A stretch of DNA of 64,000 nucleotides from Arthrobacter sp. AK04 (lineage in GTDB: Bacteria > Actinomycetota > Actinomycetes > Actinomycetales > Micrococcaceae): positions 47,034 through 111,033 of the forward strand of contig NZ_JAJOMC010000009.1 in assembly GCF_021129155.1 (NCBI RefSeq), given 5' to 3'. How positions within the stretch are numbered: the first letter of the stretch is position 1; every line of letters starts with the position of its first letter. The position numbers were made by a program, and so were the translations under genes. The notes beneath the pieces are model-generated. The model made no database searches, had not been told where the DNA came from, and saw only the letters and a program-made list of their open reading frames with translations. Below, piece by piece: positions 1-8,306 of the stretch.

Positions 1-345
1 GCCGTCGAATTCGCCATCCTGCTGCCCCTCCTCTTGATGCTTGTCCTGGGCACCATCGAATTCGGCCGGGCCTACAACGCCCAAATCACCCTCACCAACG
101 CAGCGCGCGACGGCGTCCGGGTGATGGCCATCGGCAACGATCCAACCGGTGCAAAGACAGCCGCCCAGAACGCCGCAGCCTCCGTCAGCACCACCATCCC
201 CGCCACCGACATCACGCTCAGCACCAACGCGTGCAGCACAGGCGCCCAGGTGACCCTCACCATCAAGTACAACCTGTCCACCATCACCGGCATTGCAGGC
301 CCCTTCCCCATGACAGGCAAGGGGGTCATGCTGTGCGGCGGCTGA
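1..345 (+). CDS. TadE-like pilus assembly protein (5' truncated by window edge)
   Basis: The frame is open from base 1, so the start lies outside the window. The visible 114 residues begin inside a hydrophobic segment (AVEFAILLPLLLMLVLGTIE) followed by FGRAYNAQ and a small Thr/Ala-rich domain with two cysteines. A single N-terminal membrane helix with the EFAILLPLLL...IEFGR pattern is typical of TadE-like pseudopilins, which are membrane-anchored minor components of Flp/Tad pili. It lies first in a + strand run of Tad genes, and its stop overlaps the GTG start of the next gene, implying coupled translation. The family call rests on the motif and the context; the exact role is inferred. Confidence 0.8.
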   Translation, partial: AVEFAILLPLLLMLVLGTIEFGRAYNAQITLTNAARDGVRVMAIGNDPTGAKTAAQNAAASVSTTIPATDITLSTNACSTGAQVTLTIKYNLSTITGIAGPFPMTGKGVMLCGG

Positions 346-1373
346 CCACGGACAAAGCACCAAACGAGAAAGGCGCCATCAGCGTCATCGTCGCCATCCT
401 CCTGGTGACCCTCCTCGGGTTCGTAGCGATCGCCGTCGACGTCGGGGTGATCTACTCGGAACGCGCGCAACTGCAGAACGGCGCGGACGCCTCCGCCATC
501 GCGATGGCGCAGAAGTGCGCACGGAATGCAGCGGATCCGGTGTGTTCCACGACGTCCACCCTCGCGGCGAGCCTCGCCGACCAGAACGCCCTGGACGGCA
601 TGAGCAAGGTGCACACCATCGAGCTCGACAAAACCGCACGGAAAGTCAGTGTCACCACCTCCGCGAAAGAGGCCGGCGGCACGGACAACTCCGTCTCCCT
701 TTTCTTCGCGGACGTCCTCGGCGTTCCCACCAAAGAAGTGGGTGCCCGCGGATCGGCCATCTGGGGCAGCCCCCAGGCCGGCCGTACAGCGTTCCCCCTG
801 GCGTTTTCCATCTGCCAGGTCAAGGACAAAATCGGCTCGGGGCTCCAACTCCTCCAGGAACACGGAAAGAACGCCAACGCCGACTGCAACTACGGCCCGT
901 CCGGGGCCGCAGTGCAGGGCGGTTTCGGCTGGCTGGTCCAGGACGCCGGAGCGTGCGGCGGCACCATCGACCTCGCCGTCAGCGAAGGCGGCAGCGACCC
1001 CGGCAACAACGCCCCCGGCAACTGCTCCACCGAACTGAACCGCTGGGCCAGCGACATCACCGCCGGCCGCGACGTCATCGTCCTCCTCCCGGTGTTCAAC
1101 AAAGTCACCGGAACCGGCGCCGGCGCCGTCTACGGGCTTGTCTCCTTCGCGGCTTTCAAGGTCACCGGCTGGAAGTTCAGCGGAGACTCGTCCCTCCCCT
1201 ACACCTTCCAAAACAGGGCGTCGACGACGACGGGCGTCACCTCCGCCACGGAATGCCGCGGCGAGTGCCGCGGCGTCATCGGCAGCTTCGTCAAATACGT
1301 TTCCCTCGCCGACGGCTACACCCTCGGGCCCGTTGACGAATACGGCGCCGTCATCGCCCGCCCCACCCTCTAG
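333..1373 (+). CDS. TadG-like pilus assembly protein
   Basis: This 346-residue protein has an early hydrophobic helix (GAISVIVAILLVTLLGFVAI) followed by AVDVGVIYSERAQLQNGADA, the pattern of the TadE/TadG-like N-terminal domain. The rest is an extracytoplasmic domain with several cysteines (for example around ICQVKDK and ATECRGECRG) that could form disulfides. I chose the GTG at 333 because an AAGGGGG ribosome-binding site lies about 7 bases upstream and the helix then sits close to the N-terminus. The longer upstream frame would run through the TadE gene. It overlaps the TadE-like gene by 13 bases. The likely role is a membrane-anchored pilus assembly or adhesin component; no catalytic motif is visible. 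Confidence 0.78.
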   Translation: MRRLTTDKAPNEKGAISVIVAILLVTLLGFVAIAVDVGVIYSERAQLQNGADASAIAMAQKCARNAADPVCSTTSTLAASLADQNALDGMSKVHTIELDKTARKVSVTTSAKEAGGTDNSVSLFFADVLGVPTKEVGARGSAIWGSPQAGRTAFPLAFSICQVKDKIGSGLQLLQEHGKNANADCNYGPSGAAVQGGFGWLVQDAGACGGTIDLAVSEGGSDPGNNAPGNCSTELNRWASDITAGRDVIVLLPVFNKVTGTGAGAVYGLVSFAAFKVTGWKFSGDSSLPYTFQNRASTTTGVTSATECRGECRGVIGSFVKYVSLADGYTLGPVDEYGAVIARPTL

Positions 1374-1402
1374 CCACCACCCCAGATATTCAGGAGCTGA
1401 AA

Positions 1403-2140
1403 GTGAAGTCTCGCCTGCTCGCCGGAACGGCCGCGGTTGCCCTGGCGCTCGTGGGAGCCCTCCTCATCATCTTCTACGCCAACGGCGCGGACCAGCGGGC
1501 CCTCGCCTCCACCGAACCCGTGGACGTCCTGGTGGTCAAGACCGCCATACCCGCAGGCACTCCGGTCAACGACATGGCTGCCTCCCTGGTTGTCGAGAAG
1601 GTCCCGGCAGCAGGCAAGTCAGACAGCGCCCTCAGCACCCTTGAAGGCAAGGCCAACACCGTCAGCGCCGTGGATCTCGTCCCCGGCGAGCAGCTTTTGG
1701 AGGAGCGCCTCGTGGCGCCCGCCGATGTCAAGGAACAGGGCGCCGTCGAGGTTCCCGCCGGCCTCCAGGAAGTTTCCTTCCAGCTGGAGCCGCAGCGGGT
1801 CGTCGGCGGCCGGGTCAATGTCGGAGACCACGTTGGCATCTCGTTGAACTTCGAAAACGGCGCCTACAAGGCTAGAGCAGAGGACGCCACCACCCAGCTC
1901 ACCCTCCGCAAGGTTCTCGTCACCGGAGTCCAAGGGGCTGCGAGCGCCGAGACCGCCGAGGGCGAAGAGAACACTGCTCTCCCCGAAGGATCCCTCATGC
2001 TGACCGTGGCCGTCAGCGACGTTGACGCCAGCAAGATCATCTTCACGTCAATCAACGGCAGCCTGTGGCTCACCAAGGAACCCCTCGACGCCCAGGACAA
2101 CGGACCCCGGATCGAACGCAAGGAAGTGGTCTACAAGTGA
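1403..2140 (+). CDS. CpaB/RcpC-like Flp pilus assembly protein (SAF domain)
   Basis: This 245-residue protein has one N-terminal membrane segment (AVALALVGALLIIFYANGAD) followed by an SAF-like region (VLVVKTAIPAGTPVNDM, then DLVPGEQLLEERL) and a C-terminal beta-rich domain containing GGRVNVGDHVGISLNF. This layout matches CpaB/RcpC proteins, periplasmic or cell-wall parts of Tad secretion systems thought to bind peptidoglycan or stabilise the channel. The GTG start has AGGAG 6 bases upstream. The stop overlaps the GTG start of the next gene as GTGA. The call rests on domain layout and on its place between tadG-like and cpaE-like genes. Confidence 0.82.
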   Translation: MKSRLLAGTAAVALALVGALLIIFYANGADQRALASTEPVDVLVVKTAIPAGTPVNDMAASLVVEKVPAAGKSDSALSTLEGKANTVSAVDLVPGEQLLEERLVAPADVKEQGAVEVPAGLQEVSFQLEPQRVVGGRVNVGDHVGISLNFENGAYKARAEDATTQLTLRKVLVTGVQGAASAETAEGEENTALPEGSLMLTVAVSDVDASKIIFTSINGSLWLTKEPLDAQDNGPRIERKEVVYK

Positions 2141-3333
2141 GCCGGTTCGTCCTCCTCTCGCCCAGCGGCGAGTTCGACCAGAAGCTGCGCGCCGCCGTCG
2201 CCCACGGCCTGCGCGGCTCCGTGCAGACCATCGCCTCGGACATCCTCCCCGCGGGCCCCGCGGAACTGTTCGCCCTCCTCAACCAGGAGCAGCCCGAAGT
2301 CCTTATCATCGGCCCGGACGTCCCCTACGAGGAGGCGCTGCGGTTCGCCAAGGTCTTCGACGTCCAGCTCCCGGGCCTCAGCCTGGTGCTGGTCAGCGAC
2401 ATCGAGCCGTCCTTCCTGGTCCACGCCATGCGCGCCGGTATCCGGGACATCCTCAGCCCGCAGGCCGACGCCGCCGAGATCCGCGTGCTGCTGGAGCGTG
2501 CCTGCCAGTCCTTCGCCACCCGCCACCGGAGCCCCGAGACGCAGGCGGCGGATAACGGCGGAAAGGGCCTGGTGATCGGCGTCTTCTCACCCAAGGGCGG
2601 CGTCGGCAAGACCACCTTGGCAACCAATATCGCCATCGGCCTCGGCCAGATCGCGCCCATGAGCGTGGTCATCGTGGACCTTGACCTGCAGTTCGGCGAC
2701 GTAGCCTCCGGCCTGTACCTCAACCCGGAGCACACCGTCACGGACGCCGTCACGCCCGCGGCTGCCCAGGACTCACTGGTCCTCAAGGCATTCCTCACGG
2801 TCCACCCGGCCGGGATCTACGCACTGTGCGCCCCGCCGAACCCGGTGGACGCGGACCACATCACGCCGGACCAGATCACCCATCTGCTGGAACAGCTGTC
2901 CCAGGAATTCCAGTACGTGGTCCTGGACACCGCCCCCGGCATGCCCGAAATCGGCCTCGCCGCCATGGAGCAGTGCACCGACGTTGTCTGGGTCAGCGCC
3001 ATGGACATCCCCAGCCTCCGCGGCCTCCGCTCAGGCCTGGAGGTGCTCCGCCAGCTGGAGATCATGCCCGAATCCCGGCACGTGGTCCTGAACATGGCCG
3101 ACGCCAAGGCCGGCCTAAACGTCCGCGACGTCGAATCCACCATCGGCGCCCCGGTGGACGTCAGCGTTCCCCGGTCCCGCGCCGTGGCCCTGTCCACCAA
3201 CCGTGGCATCCCCGTCCTCCAGGAATCCAAAAAGGACCCGGCCGTCAAGAGCCTCCGCCAGCTGGTGGAGCGGTTCAACCCGGCGTGGCGTACCCAGACC
3301 CAGCGGAAACTGCACCGAAGGGTGGTCATCTGA
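2137..3333 (+). CDS. CpaE-like ATPase of the Tad pilus system (MinD/ParA family)
   Basis: A 398-residue protein. The N-terminal ~125 residues resemble an atypical receiver domain (EVLIIGPDVPYEEALRF, then AGIRDILSP). A deviant Walker A, SPKGGVGKTT, follows at about residues 151-160, then VVIVDLDLQFGDV and VVLDTAPG, the hallmarks of MinD/ParA P-loop ATPases. CpaE/TadZ proteins of this kind localise Tad pilus machinery at the membrane. The GTG at 2137 overlaps the preceding stop (GTGA) and was chosen over the longer frame from 2065, which would sit inside cpaB. Its stop overlaps the ATG of the tadA gene, so translation is probably coupled. Confidence 0.88.
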   Translation: MSRFVLLSPSGEFDQKLRAAVAHGLRGSVQTIASDILPAGPAELFALLNQEQPEVLIIGPDVPYEEALRFAKVFDVQLPGLSLVLVSDIEPSFLVHAMRAGIRDILSPQADAAEIRVLLERACQSFATRHRSPETQAADNGGKGLVIGVFSPKGGVGKTTLATNIAIGLGQIAPMSVVIVDLDLQFGDVASGLYLNPEHTVTDAVTPAAAQDSLVLKAFLTVHPAGIYALCAPPNPVDADHITPDQITHLLEQLSQEFQYVVLDTAPGMPEIGLAAMEQCTDVVWVSAMDIPSLRGLRSGLEVLRQLEIMPESRHVVLNMADAKAGLNVRDVESTIGAPVDVSVPRSRAVALSTNRGIPVLQESKKDPAVKSLRQLVERFNPAWRTQTQRKLHRRVVI

Positions 3334-4868
3334 TGAAACTCTCCGAACGGATCAGCGCGGTCCAGGACCGCAACCAGTCCGCCGGCAGCAGCGTTGCCGT
3401 GCTCGAACCCCCGCGTCCCGCGGCCGCCCCGGCCAGGACCCGGGAGGGCGAGCCGCGGCACCTTCCCGCCGCTCCCGCCGTCGTCATTCCAACGTCCGAC
3501 GCCGGTGCCTCCCCAGTGCCGTCAGCTCCCTCAGTGCCCAAGGCGCAGTCCGTGGACGTCTTTGCTGCCATGAAGCACCGTGCGGCCACGGCGCTTTTCG
3601 AGCGGATGGGCGCGCGCTTCAACGACGCGACGGCCACCGAGCAGGAGCTGCGGAGCACGGCCAAGGAGGAGCTGACGCGGATCATCGACGCCGAGCAGGT
3701 TCCGCTGACTCCTGAGGAGCGGACCCGGCTTGTCCAGGACATTTCCGACGACGTCCTGGGCTTCGGCCCCCTCCAGCGACTGCTGGACGATCCCGCCGTC
3801 ACCGAAATCATGGTCAACCGGATGGACCAGATCTATGTGGAACGCAAGGGCAAACTGACGCTGACCGAGTCCCGCTTCAGCTCCGAGGAACACCTGCGGA
3901 AGGTCATCGAACGGATTGTGTCCAAGGTGGGCCGCCGCATTGACGAGTCCTCCCCGCTGGTGGACGCCCGCCTCGAGGACGGCTCCCGTGTCAACGCCGT
4001 GATCCCGCCGCTGGCCGTGGGCGGATCCTCGCTGACCATCCGTAAATTCAGCAAGGTCCCGCTGACCGTCCGCAACCTCATCGATTTCGGCACGCTCACG
4101 CCCGAAATGGCCGAGCTGCTCAACGCCTGCGTTAAAGCGAAGCTGAACATCATCGTCTCCGGCGGTACCGGCACCGGCAAGACCACCCTCCTGAACGTCC
4201 TGTCCTCCTTCCTGCCCGCGGACGAACGGATCGTCACCATCGAGGACGCCGTGGAGCTCCAGATCCAGCAGCAGCACGTGGTCCGGCTCGAAAGCCGCCC
4301 GCCGAACACCGAGGGCAAGGGCGAGGTGACCATCCGCGAACTGCTCCGGAACTCGCTGCGTATGCGCCCGGACCGGATCGTGGTGGGCGAGGTCCGCGGC
4401 GGGGAATCACTGGACATGCTCCAGGCCATGAACACCGGCCACGACGGCTCCCTTTCAACGGTCCACTCCAACTCCCCCCGGGACGCGGTGGCCAGGCTGG
4501 AAACCCTGGTGCTGATGGCCGGCATGGACCTGCCGCTGCGCGCCATCCGCGAACAGATCGCCTCCGCCGTCAACCTCATTGTGCAGATCTCCCGGCTCCG
4601 TGACGGCTCCCGCCGCATCACCCACGTCACCGAAGTCCAGGGGATGGAAGGGGACATCGTGACCCTCCAGGACGCCTTCGTCTTTGACTACTCCGCCGGA
4701 GTGGACGCGCAGGGCCGCTTCCTGGGCAAACCCGTGGCCACCGGAATCCGGCCCCGGTTCATCGACCGGTTCGAAGACCTGGGCATCCACGTCTCCCCCG
4801 GCGTTTTCGCCGGACCCCAGGCGGCGGCGGGCCAACCCACCGCCGGCCAGAACCACGGCGGACGGTGA
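3333..4868 (+). CDS. tadA: TadA/CpaF-type secretion ATPase
   Basis: A 511-residue member of the type II/IV secretion ATPase superfamily that powers Flp pilus assembly at the inner face of the membrane. A Pro/Ala-rich N-terminal ~70 residues precede the conserved core. Visible motifs are FGPLQRLLDDPAVTEIMVN, Walker A SGGTGTGKTTL near residue 277, an Asp box IVTIEDAVEL, a Walker B segment RPDRIVVGEVRGGE, and a His box GHDGSLSTVHSN. The ATG overlaps the previous stop (TGATG). The 3' end overlaps the tadB start as GTGA. Length and motifs are intact, so an active ATPase is expected. Confidence 0.94.
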   Translation: MKLSERISAVQDRNQSAGSSVAVLEPPRPAAAPARTREGEPRHLPAAPAVVIPTSDAGASPVPSAPSVPKAQSVDVFAAMKHRAATALFERMGARFNDATATEQELRSTAKEELTRIIDAEQVPLTPEERTRLVQDISDDVLGFGPLQRLLDDPAVTEIMVNRMDQIYVERKGKLTLTESRFSSEEHLRKVIERIVSKVGRRIDESSPLVDARLEDGSRVNAVIPPLAVGGSSLTIRKFSKVPLTVRNLIDFGTLTPEMAELLNACVKAKLNIIVSGGTGTGKTTLLNVLSSFLPADERIVTIEDAVELQIQQQHVVRLESRPPNTEGKGEVTIRELLRNSLRMRPDRIVVGEVRGGESLDMLQAMNTGHDGSLSTVHSNSPRDAVARLETLVLMAGMDLPLRAIREQIASAVNLIVQISRLRDGSRRITHVTEVQGMEGDIVTLQDAFVFDYSAGVDAQGRFLGKPVATGIRPRFIDRFEDLGIHVSPGVFAGPQAAAGQPTAGQNHGGR

Positions 4869-5809
4869 CGGCCGCCATGATCCTTGCTGCCGGAACCGCC
4901 ATCCTGCTGATAGCCGTAGCCCTGTTCGGTGCCGCTATCCTTCTGCCCAGCGCGCCGGACGTGCCGCTGGACCGCCGTCGTCCTTTTGATCCCGATCCTC
5001 AGTCCTCCCTGACGCGCGTGGCGCTCTCCGCCGTCCGCTCCTTCGAGCGGCTCCTTGCCGGCCGGAGCATCTCCCTCTTTGCCCGGCCCGAGCTCGAGAA
5101 TGCCGGGCTCCGGCTCAGCCAGGCCGAATTCTTCCTGCTGGTGGGAATCGGCGCCGGCGTGGGGATGCTGGTAGGCACGGTCACGGTCGGCCCTTTGGTA
5201 GGGCTGCTCCTGGCACTGCTGGCGCCCTTCATCGGAAAACTCATCCTGGGATTCCTGGCCGGTAACCGGCGGACCACCTTCGACAGCCAGCTGGGAGACA
5301 CCCTCCAGCTCCTCTCCGGCGGCCTCCGTGCCGGGCACAGCATCCTGCGCGCCATCGACGCTGCGGCAGCGGAGTCTCAGAAGCCGACGTCGGAGGAGAT
5401 GCGACGCGTGATCACGGAGACCAGCCTGGGCCGCGACCTGCTGGCCGCCCTCAACGACACCGCCGACCGGATGAAGAACGAGGATTTCATCTGGATCTCG
5501 CAGGCCATCCAGATCAACCGCGAGGTGGGCGGCAACCTGGCCGATGTCCTGGACCAGGTCAACGAAACCATCCGCGAGCGCGCCGAAATCAAAGGCCACA
5601 TCAAGGCCCTGGCCGCCGAAGGCAAGTTCTCCGCCTACATCCTCATCGCCATGCCGTTCGGAATCGTGGCCATGCTGCTCGCCGTCAGTCCCAACTACAT
5701 GAACTCCATGTTCACCCATCCCCTGGGCTGGGCCATGATCGGGGCCTCGTTTGTCCTCATGACCATCGGCGCCCTGTGGATGCGCAAGATCATCGACCTG
5801 AAGTTCTGA
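4865..5809 (+). CDS. tadB: TadB-like inner-membrane platform protein (type II secretion F domain)
   Basis: This 314-residue polytopic membrane protein has an N-terminal helix (ILAAGTAILLIAVALFGAAI), two helices around residues 95-140 (FLLVGIGAGVGMLVGTVTVG and FIGKLILGFLAG), and a central cytoplasmic GspF-like domain with FDSQLGDTLQLLSGGLRAGHS and REVGGNLADVLDQV. Two C-terminal helices close it. TadB and TadC form the membrane platform on which TadA acts. GTG at 4865 overlaps the tadA stop; an ATG four codons later is an alternative start. It is separated from tadC by only 7 bases. Confidence 0.9.
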   Translation: MTAAMILAAGTAILLIAVALFGAAILLPSAPDVPLDRRRPFDPDPQSSLTRVALSAVRSFERLLAGRSISLFARPELENAGLRLSQAEFFLLVGIGAGVGMLVGTVTVGPLVGLLLALLAPFIGKLILGFLAGNRRTTFDSQLGDTLQLLSGGLRAGHSILRAIDAAAAESQKPTSEEMRRVITETSLGRDLLAALNDTADRMKNEDFIWISQAIQINREVGGNLADVLDQVNETIRERAEIKGHIKALAAEGKFSAYILIAMPFGIVAMLLAVSPNYMNSMFTHPLGWAMIGASFVLMTIGALWMRKIIDLKF

Positions 5810-5816
5810 GGAACCC

Positions 5817-6701
5817 ATGAACCTGACAGTTCTCCTCTCCATCCTGCTGGTCTGCATCCCCGTGGCCGGTATGGCCTGGTCCGTCCTGACAGTGGACAGG
5901 CAGGGCCGCGTCGCCGTCAACGACCTCCTGTCCCGCGGTGCCGCACCCGTGGCCGTTGCCGACGCCGGCAAACCCGGCATGCTCGAAGGCCTCGGCCGGC
6001 GCCTCACCCTCCCGGCATATGTCGCCTTCCTTGACCGGCTGCTGGCCCTCGCCGGGCGGCCCGCCTCGATGCCGCTGGGCAAGGTCCTCGGCTCCAAGCT
6101 GGCGATAGGCCTGGCGGGCGTCACGGTAGGCATTTACCTGACGGCCATCGGAAGCACTCCGCTGATGAAACTTTCAGGCCTTTTTGTCCTCTTCCTGGGC
6201 TACTTCATCCCGGACCTCCTGCTCTACAGCAAGGGGCAGGAACGCCAGAAGGTCATGCAGCTTGAACTAGCCAACACCCTGGACCAGATGCTGATTTCCG
6301 TGGAGGCTGGCCTGGGCTTCGAAGGCGCCATGGCCCGCGCAGGGGAAAACGGCAAGGGCCCCCTCGCTGAAGAACTGGTCCGGACCCTGCAGGACATGCA
6401 GGTGGGCCGCAGCCGCCGCGAGTCCTATGTTGCCCTGGCTGAAAGGACCAACATTCCGGAGCTGCGCAGCTTCGTCCAGGCCGTGGTCCAGGCGGACACG
6501 TACGGTATTGCCATCAGCCGCGTGCTGCGGGTCCAGGCCAAGGTCATGAGGGTAAAGCGGCGCCAGCGGGCTGAGGAAAAGGCGATGAAACTCCCGGTAA
6601 TGATCCTGTTTCCGCTGCTCTTCTTTATATTCCCGGTTCTCTTTATTGCCATTCTTGGACCGGCCGTCATCAATACCGTGGTTACCTTCAGCGGACAGTA
6701 A
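5817..6701 (+). CDS. tadC: TadC-like inner-membrane platform protein (type II secretion F domain)
   Basis: This 294-residue protein is paralogous in layout to the preceding TadB: an N-terminal helix, a helix pair near residues 95-140, a GspF-like cytoplasmic domain (ANTLDQMLISVEAGLGFEGA, then AVVQADTYGIAISRVLR and KRRQRAEEKAMKLPV), and a final hydrophobic pair (ILFPLLFFIFPVLFIAILGP). The ATG at 5817 follows a GAGGAACC ribosome-binding site 7 bases after the tadB stop, so the two are cotranscribed. It is the last Tad gene recognised here. Prepilin and prepilin peptidase genes are not in the window and may lie upstream or elsewhere. Confidence 0.9.
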   Translation: MNLTVLLSILLVCIPVAGMAWSVLTVDRQGRVAVNDLLSRGAAPVAVADAGKPGMLEGLGRRLTLPAYVAFLDRLLALAGRPASMPLGKVLGSKLAIGLAGVTVGIYLTAIGSTPLMKLSGLFVLFLGYFIPDLLLYSKGQERQKVMQLELANTLDQMLISVEAGLGFEGAMARAGENGKGPLAEELVRTLQDMQVGRSRRESYVALAERTNIPELRSFVQAVVQADTYGIAISRVLRVQAKVMRVKRRQRAEEKAMKLPVMILFPLLFFIFPVLFIAILGPAVINTVVTFSGQ

Positions 6702-6794
6702 GCCAGCGCAGTCCGGGCTGAAATATGGCTCAAGGTTTCCACAGGATCACCCGAAATAGGGCAACGGAAGAATTTCAGGAAGTAGCCTTGAACA

Positions 6795-7259
6795 ATGCAC
6801 AGTCAAGATCCCGGCACCAGCCGCGAGGCCGCCGCTGCGGGCTCTCTGCAGCCAGGGATCGTTTCAGCTGCCGGAGCCGCGCTGCCACAGGAAGCGGCCG
6901 TTCTCTTGCCGCTCGTTGACGCCGCCGTCCTCGAGGAGCTGGACGACGAACTGGCCGGCTCCGGCCTCGCCCAGCGCTTCGCCCGCGACTATGCAGCCAT
7001 GTGGGACCAGCGCTACACCCGGCTCGCAGCAGCCGTGGAGAACCAGGACAGCGACTCAGCCCTGGACGCCGTCATCAGCCTGAAGATCACTTCCGCCATG
7101 GTGGGCGGCCTGCGGCTGGCGAAACTCGCCGAACTGCTGGAGTCCGTGATCCGCTTGGGTGACTTCGGCCAGGGCCAGGCGCTCATGGAACGCGTGGCGG
7201 CGGACGGCGGGCAGACCGTCTCCGAACTCCAGGCCACCTACATCCTCGAAAACGACTGA
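6795..7259 (+). CDS. Hpt-like protein lacking the phosphoacceptor histidine
   Basis: A 154-residue soluble protein. About 40 variable residues precede an alpha-helical region that resembles a histidine phosphotransfer (Hpt) four-helix bundle: LVDAAVLEELDDEL, FARDYAAMWDQRYTRLAAAV and AVISLKITSAMVGGLRLAKL. In active Hpt domains the last segment reads AHxLKGSSxxxGA; here the His position is Ile and the following Gly is also changed, so phosphotransfer by the usual residue is unlikely. It lies 93 bases after tadC and ends 7 bases from the stop of a convergent response-regulator gene, suggesting a link to that signalling system. The fold assignment is moderate and the function inferred. Confidence 0.6.
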   Translation: MHSQDPGTSREAAAAGSLQPGIVSAAGAALPQEAAVLLPLVDAAVLEELDDELAGSGLAQRFARDYAAMWDQRYTRLAAAVENQDSDSALDAVISLKITSAMVGGLRLAKLAELLESVIRLGDFGQGQALMERVAADGGQTVSELQATYILEND

Positions 7260-7266
7260 TTCCCGC

Positions 7267-8055
7267 CTACTCTTCGAACGGCCTCTTCGGAGCCAGCCGG
7301 TAGCCCACGCCGCGGACCGTTTGCAGCCAGCGGGGCGAGAGCTGGTCCTCCTTGAGCTTGCGCCGCAGGTTGCCCACATGGACTTCGACGGCGCGTTCGT
7401 CCGCTTCGCTGATGTACGTGTCCTCGTCGTAGAACTCGCCGCGCACGGCCCGCACAAGGTCAGCCCGGGTGCATACCGCGCCGCCGCCCCTAAGCAGCAC
7501 ATGGAGCAGGTCGAATTCACTGCGGGTGAGCCCGAGTGGTTCACCTTTGACCTCCACCGTCCGCGTGCGGTGGTTGAGGGTCAGGCCGTTGTGCTGCAAA
7601 ACAGCGGAGTCGTGGCCGCCAGGCGCGGCTGCCGGGCTTGCGGATGCTCCCCAAGCCGGCGCTGGCCTCTGCCCGTTGACCTCATGCCGGGGCCGGCGCA
7701 TCATGGCCGCCACCCGTGCCCGGAGCTCCCTGGGCCGGAAGGGTTTGGCAATGTAGTCATCCGCTCCGGCGTTGAGGGCGGACAACAGATCCGGCTCCTC
7801 AGTCCGGCCGGTCAGCATCACCACGTAGGCATTGCTGAAATGGCGGATCCGCCGCAGTACCTCAAACCCGTCGATATCCGGCAGCCCGATATCCAGCGTG
7901 ACAACATTGGCCTGTTTGCTGCGGACCACTTCCACACCGGCTCGTCCGTCCACCGCTGTATGCACTTCAAATCCTGCCTGGGTCAGCACGCCCTCAAGGA
8001 GGTTGCGCACATCGGCATCGTCTTCAATTACTACAGCCACACCAAGTTCGTCCAT
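7267..8055 (-). CDS. OmpR/PhoB-family response regulator
   Basis: This 262-residue two-domain regulator has an N-terminal receiver with the acidic pair E11-D12, phosphoacceptor D55 (TLDIGLPDIDG), T82 (VMLTGR) and K104 (YIAKPF), all intact. A linker of about 35 residues leads to a winged-helix DNA-binding domain (LGLTRSEFDLLHVLL, AVEVHVGNLRRKL and TVRGVGYRL). The ATG at 8055 was chosen because the protein then begins right at the receiver (MDELGVAVVIEDDADV) with an AGGGA site upstream; the longer frame adds 44 unrelated residues. It is divergent from the histidine kinase at 8307 and convergent with the Hpt-like gene. The partner kinase is probably that neighbour, but this is inferred. Confidence 0.93.
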   Translation of the reverse strand: MDELGVAVVIEDDADVRNLLEGVLTQAGFEVHTAVDGRAGVEVVRSKQANVVTLDIGLPDIDGFEVLRRIRHFSNAYVVMLTGRTEEPDLLSALNAGADDYIAKPFRPRELRARVAAMMRRPRHEVNGQRPAPAWGASASPAAAPGGHDSAVLQHNGLTLNHRTRTVEVKGEPLGLTRSEFDLLHVLLRGGGAVCTRADLVRAVRGEFYDEDTYISEADERAVEVHVGNLRRKLKEDQLSPRWLQTVRGVGYRLAPKRPFEE

Positions 8056-8234
8056 TGATATCCCTGTGCCAGGCGGACATGGCCCCCCATCGGCCCAGCG
8101 CCAATGCCATACCCGCTCCAACCATTTATACGCTACTAGTAAGCCATGCTGATCACAGCCCCTTCGGCATTGATTTCGGAAAGTCAATTACTATGACAAG
8201 ACGTGTGGACTATGAACTGAGAGGATACTCCGCA

Positions 8235-8297
8235 GTGAGCCGCAGCAATTCCAGTGCATCTACGGACCCGTCATCCGGTCCGGCCCGCGGGGTCTAA
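8235..8297 (+). CDS. Possible 20-codon leader ORF upstream of the histidine kinase
   Basis: A GTG-initiated frame of 20 codons (Ser-rich, ending PSSGPARGV) is preceded by GAGAGGATA at a normal ribosome-binding distance. It stops with TAA 9 bases before the kinase ATG, in the same reading frame. The kinase itself has no clear ribosome-binding site, so reinitiation after this ORF is possible. No homology is recognisable and the peptide could be untranslated. Confidence 0.3.
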   Translation: MSRSNSSASTDPSSGPARGV

Positions 8298-8306
8298 ATC
8301 CCACTT

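Noticed and set aside
6725..6919. 64-codon frame starting just after tadC
   Set aside because: It overlaps the start of the Hpt-like gene in another frame, is Arg/Gln/Ser-rich and has no support.
8055..8297. 80-codon frame between the response regulator and the kinase
   Set aside because: It overlaps the regulator promoter region and has no coding features; only the short GTG frame inside it (different frame) is kept as a weak possibility.
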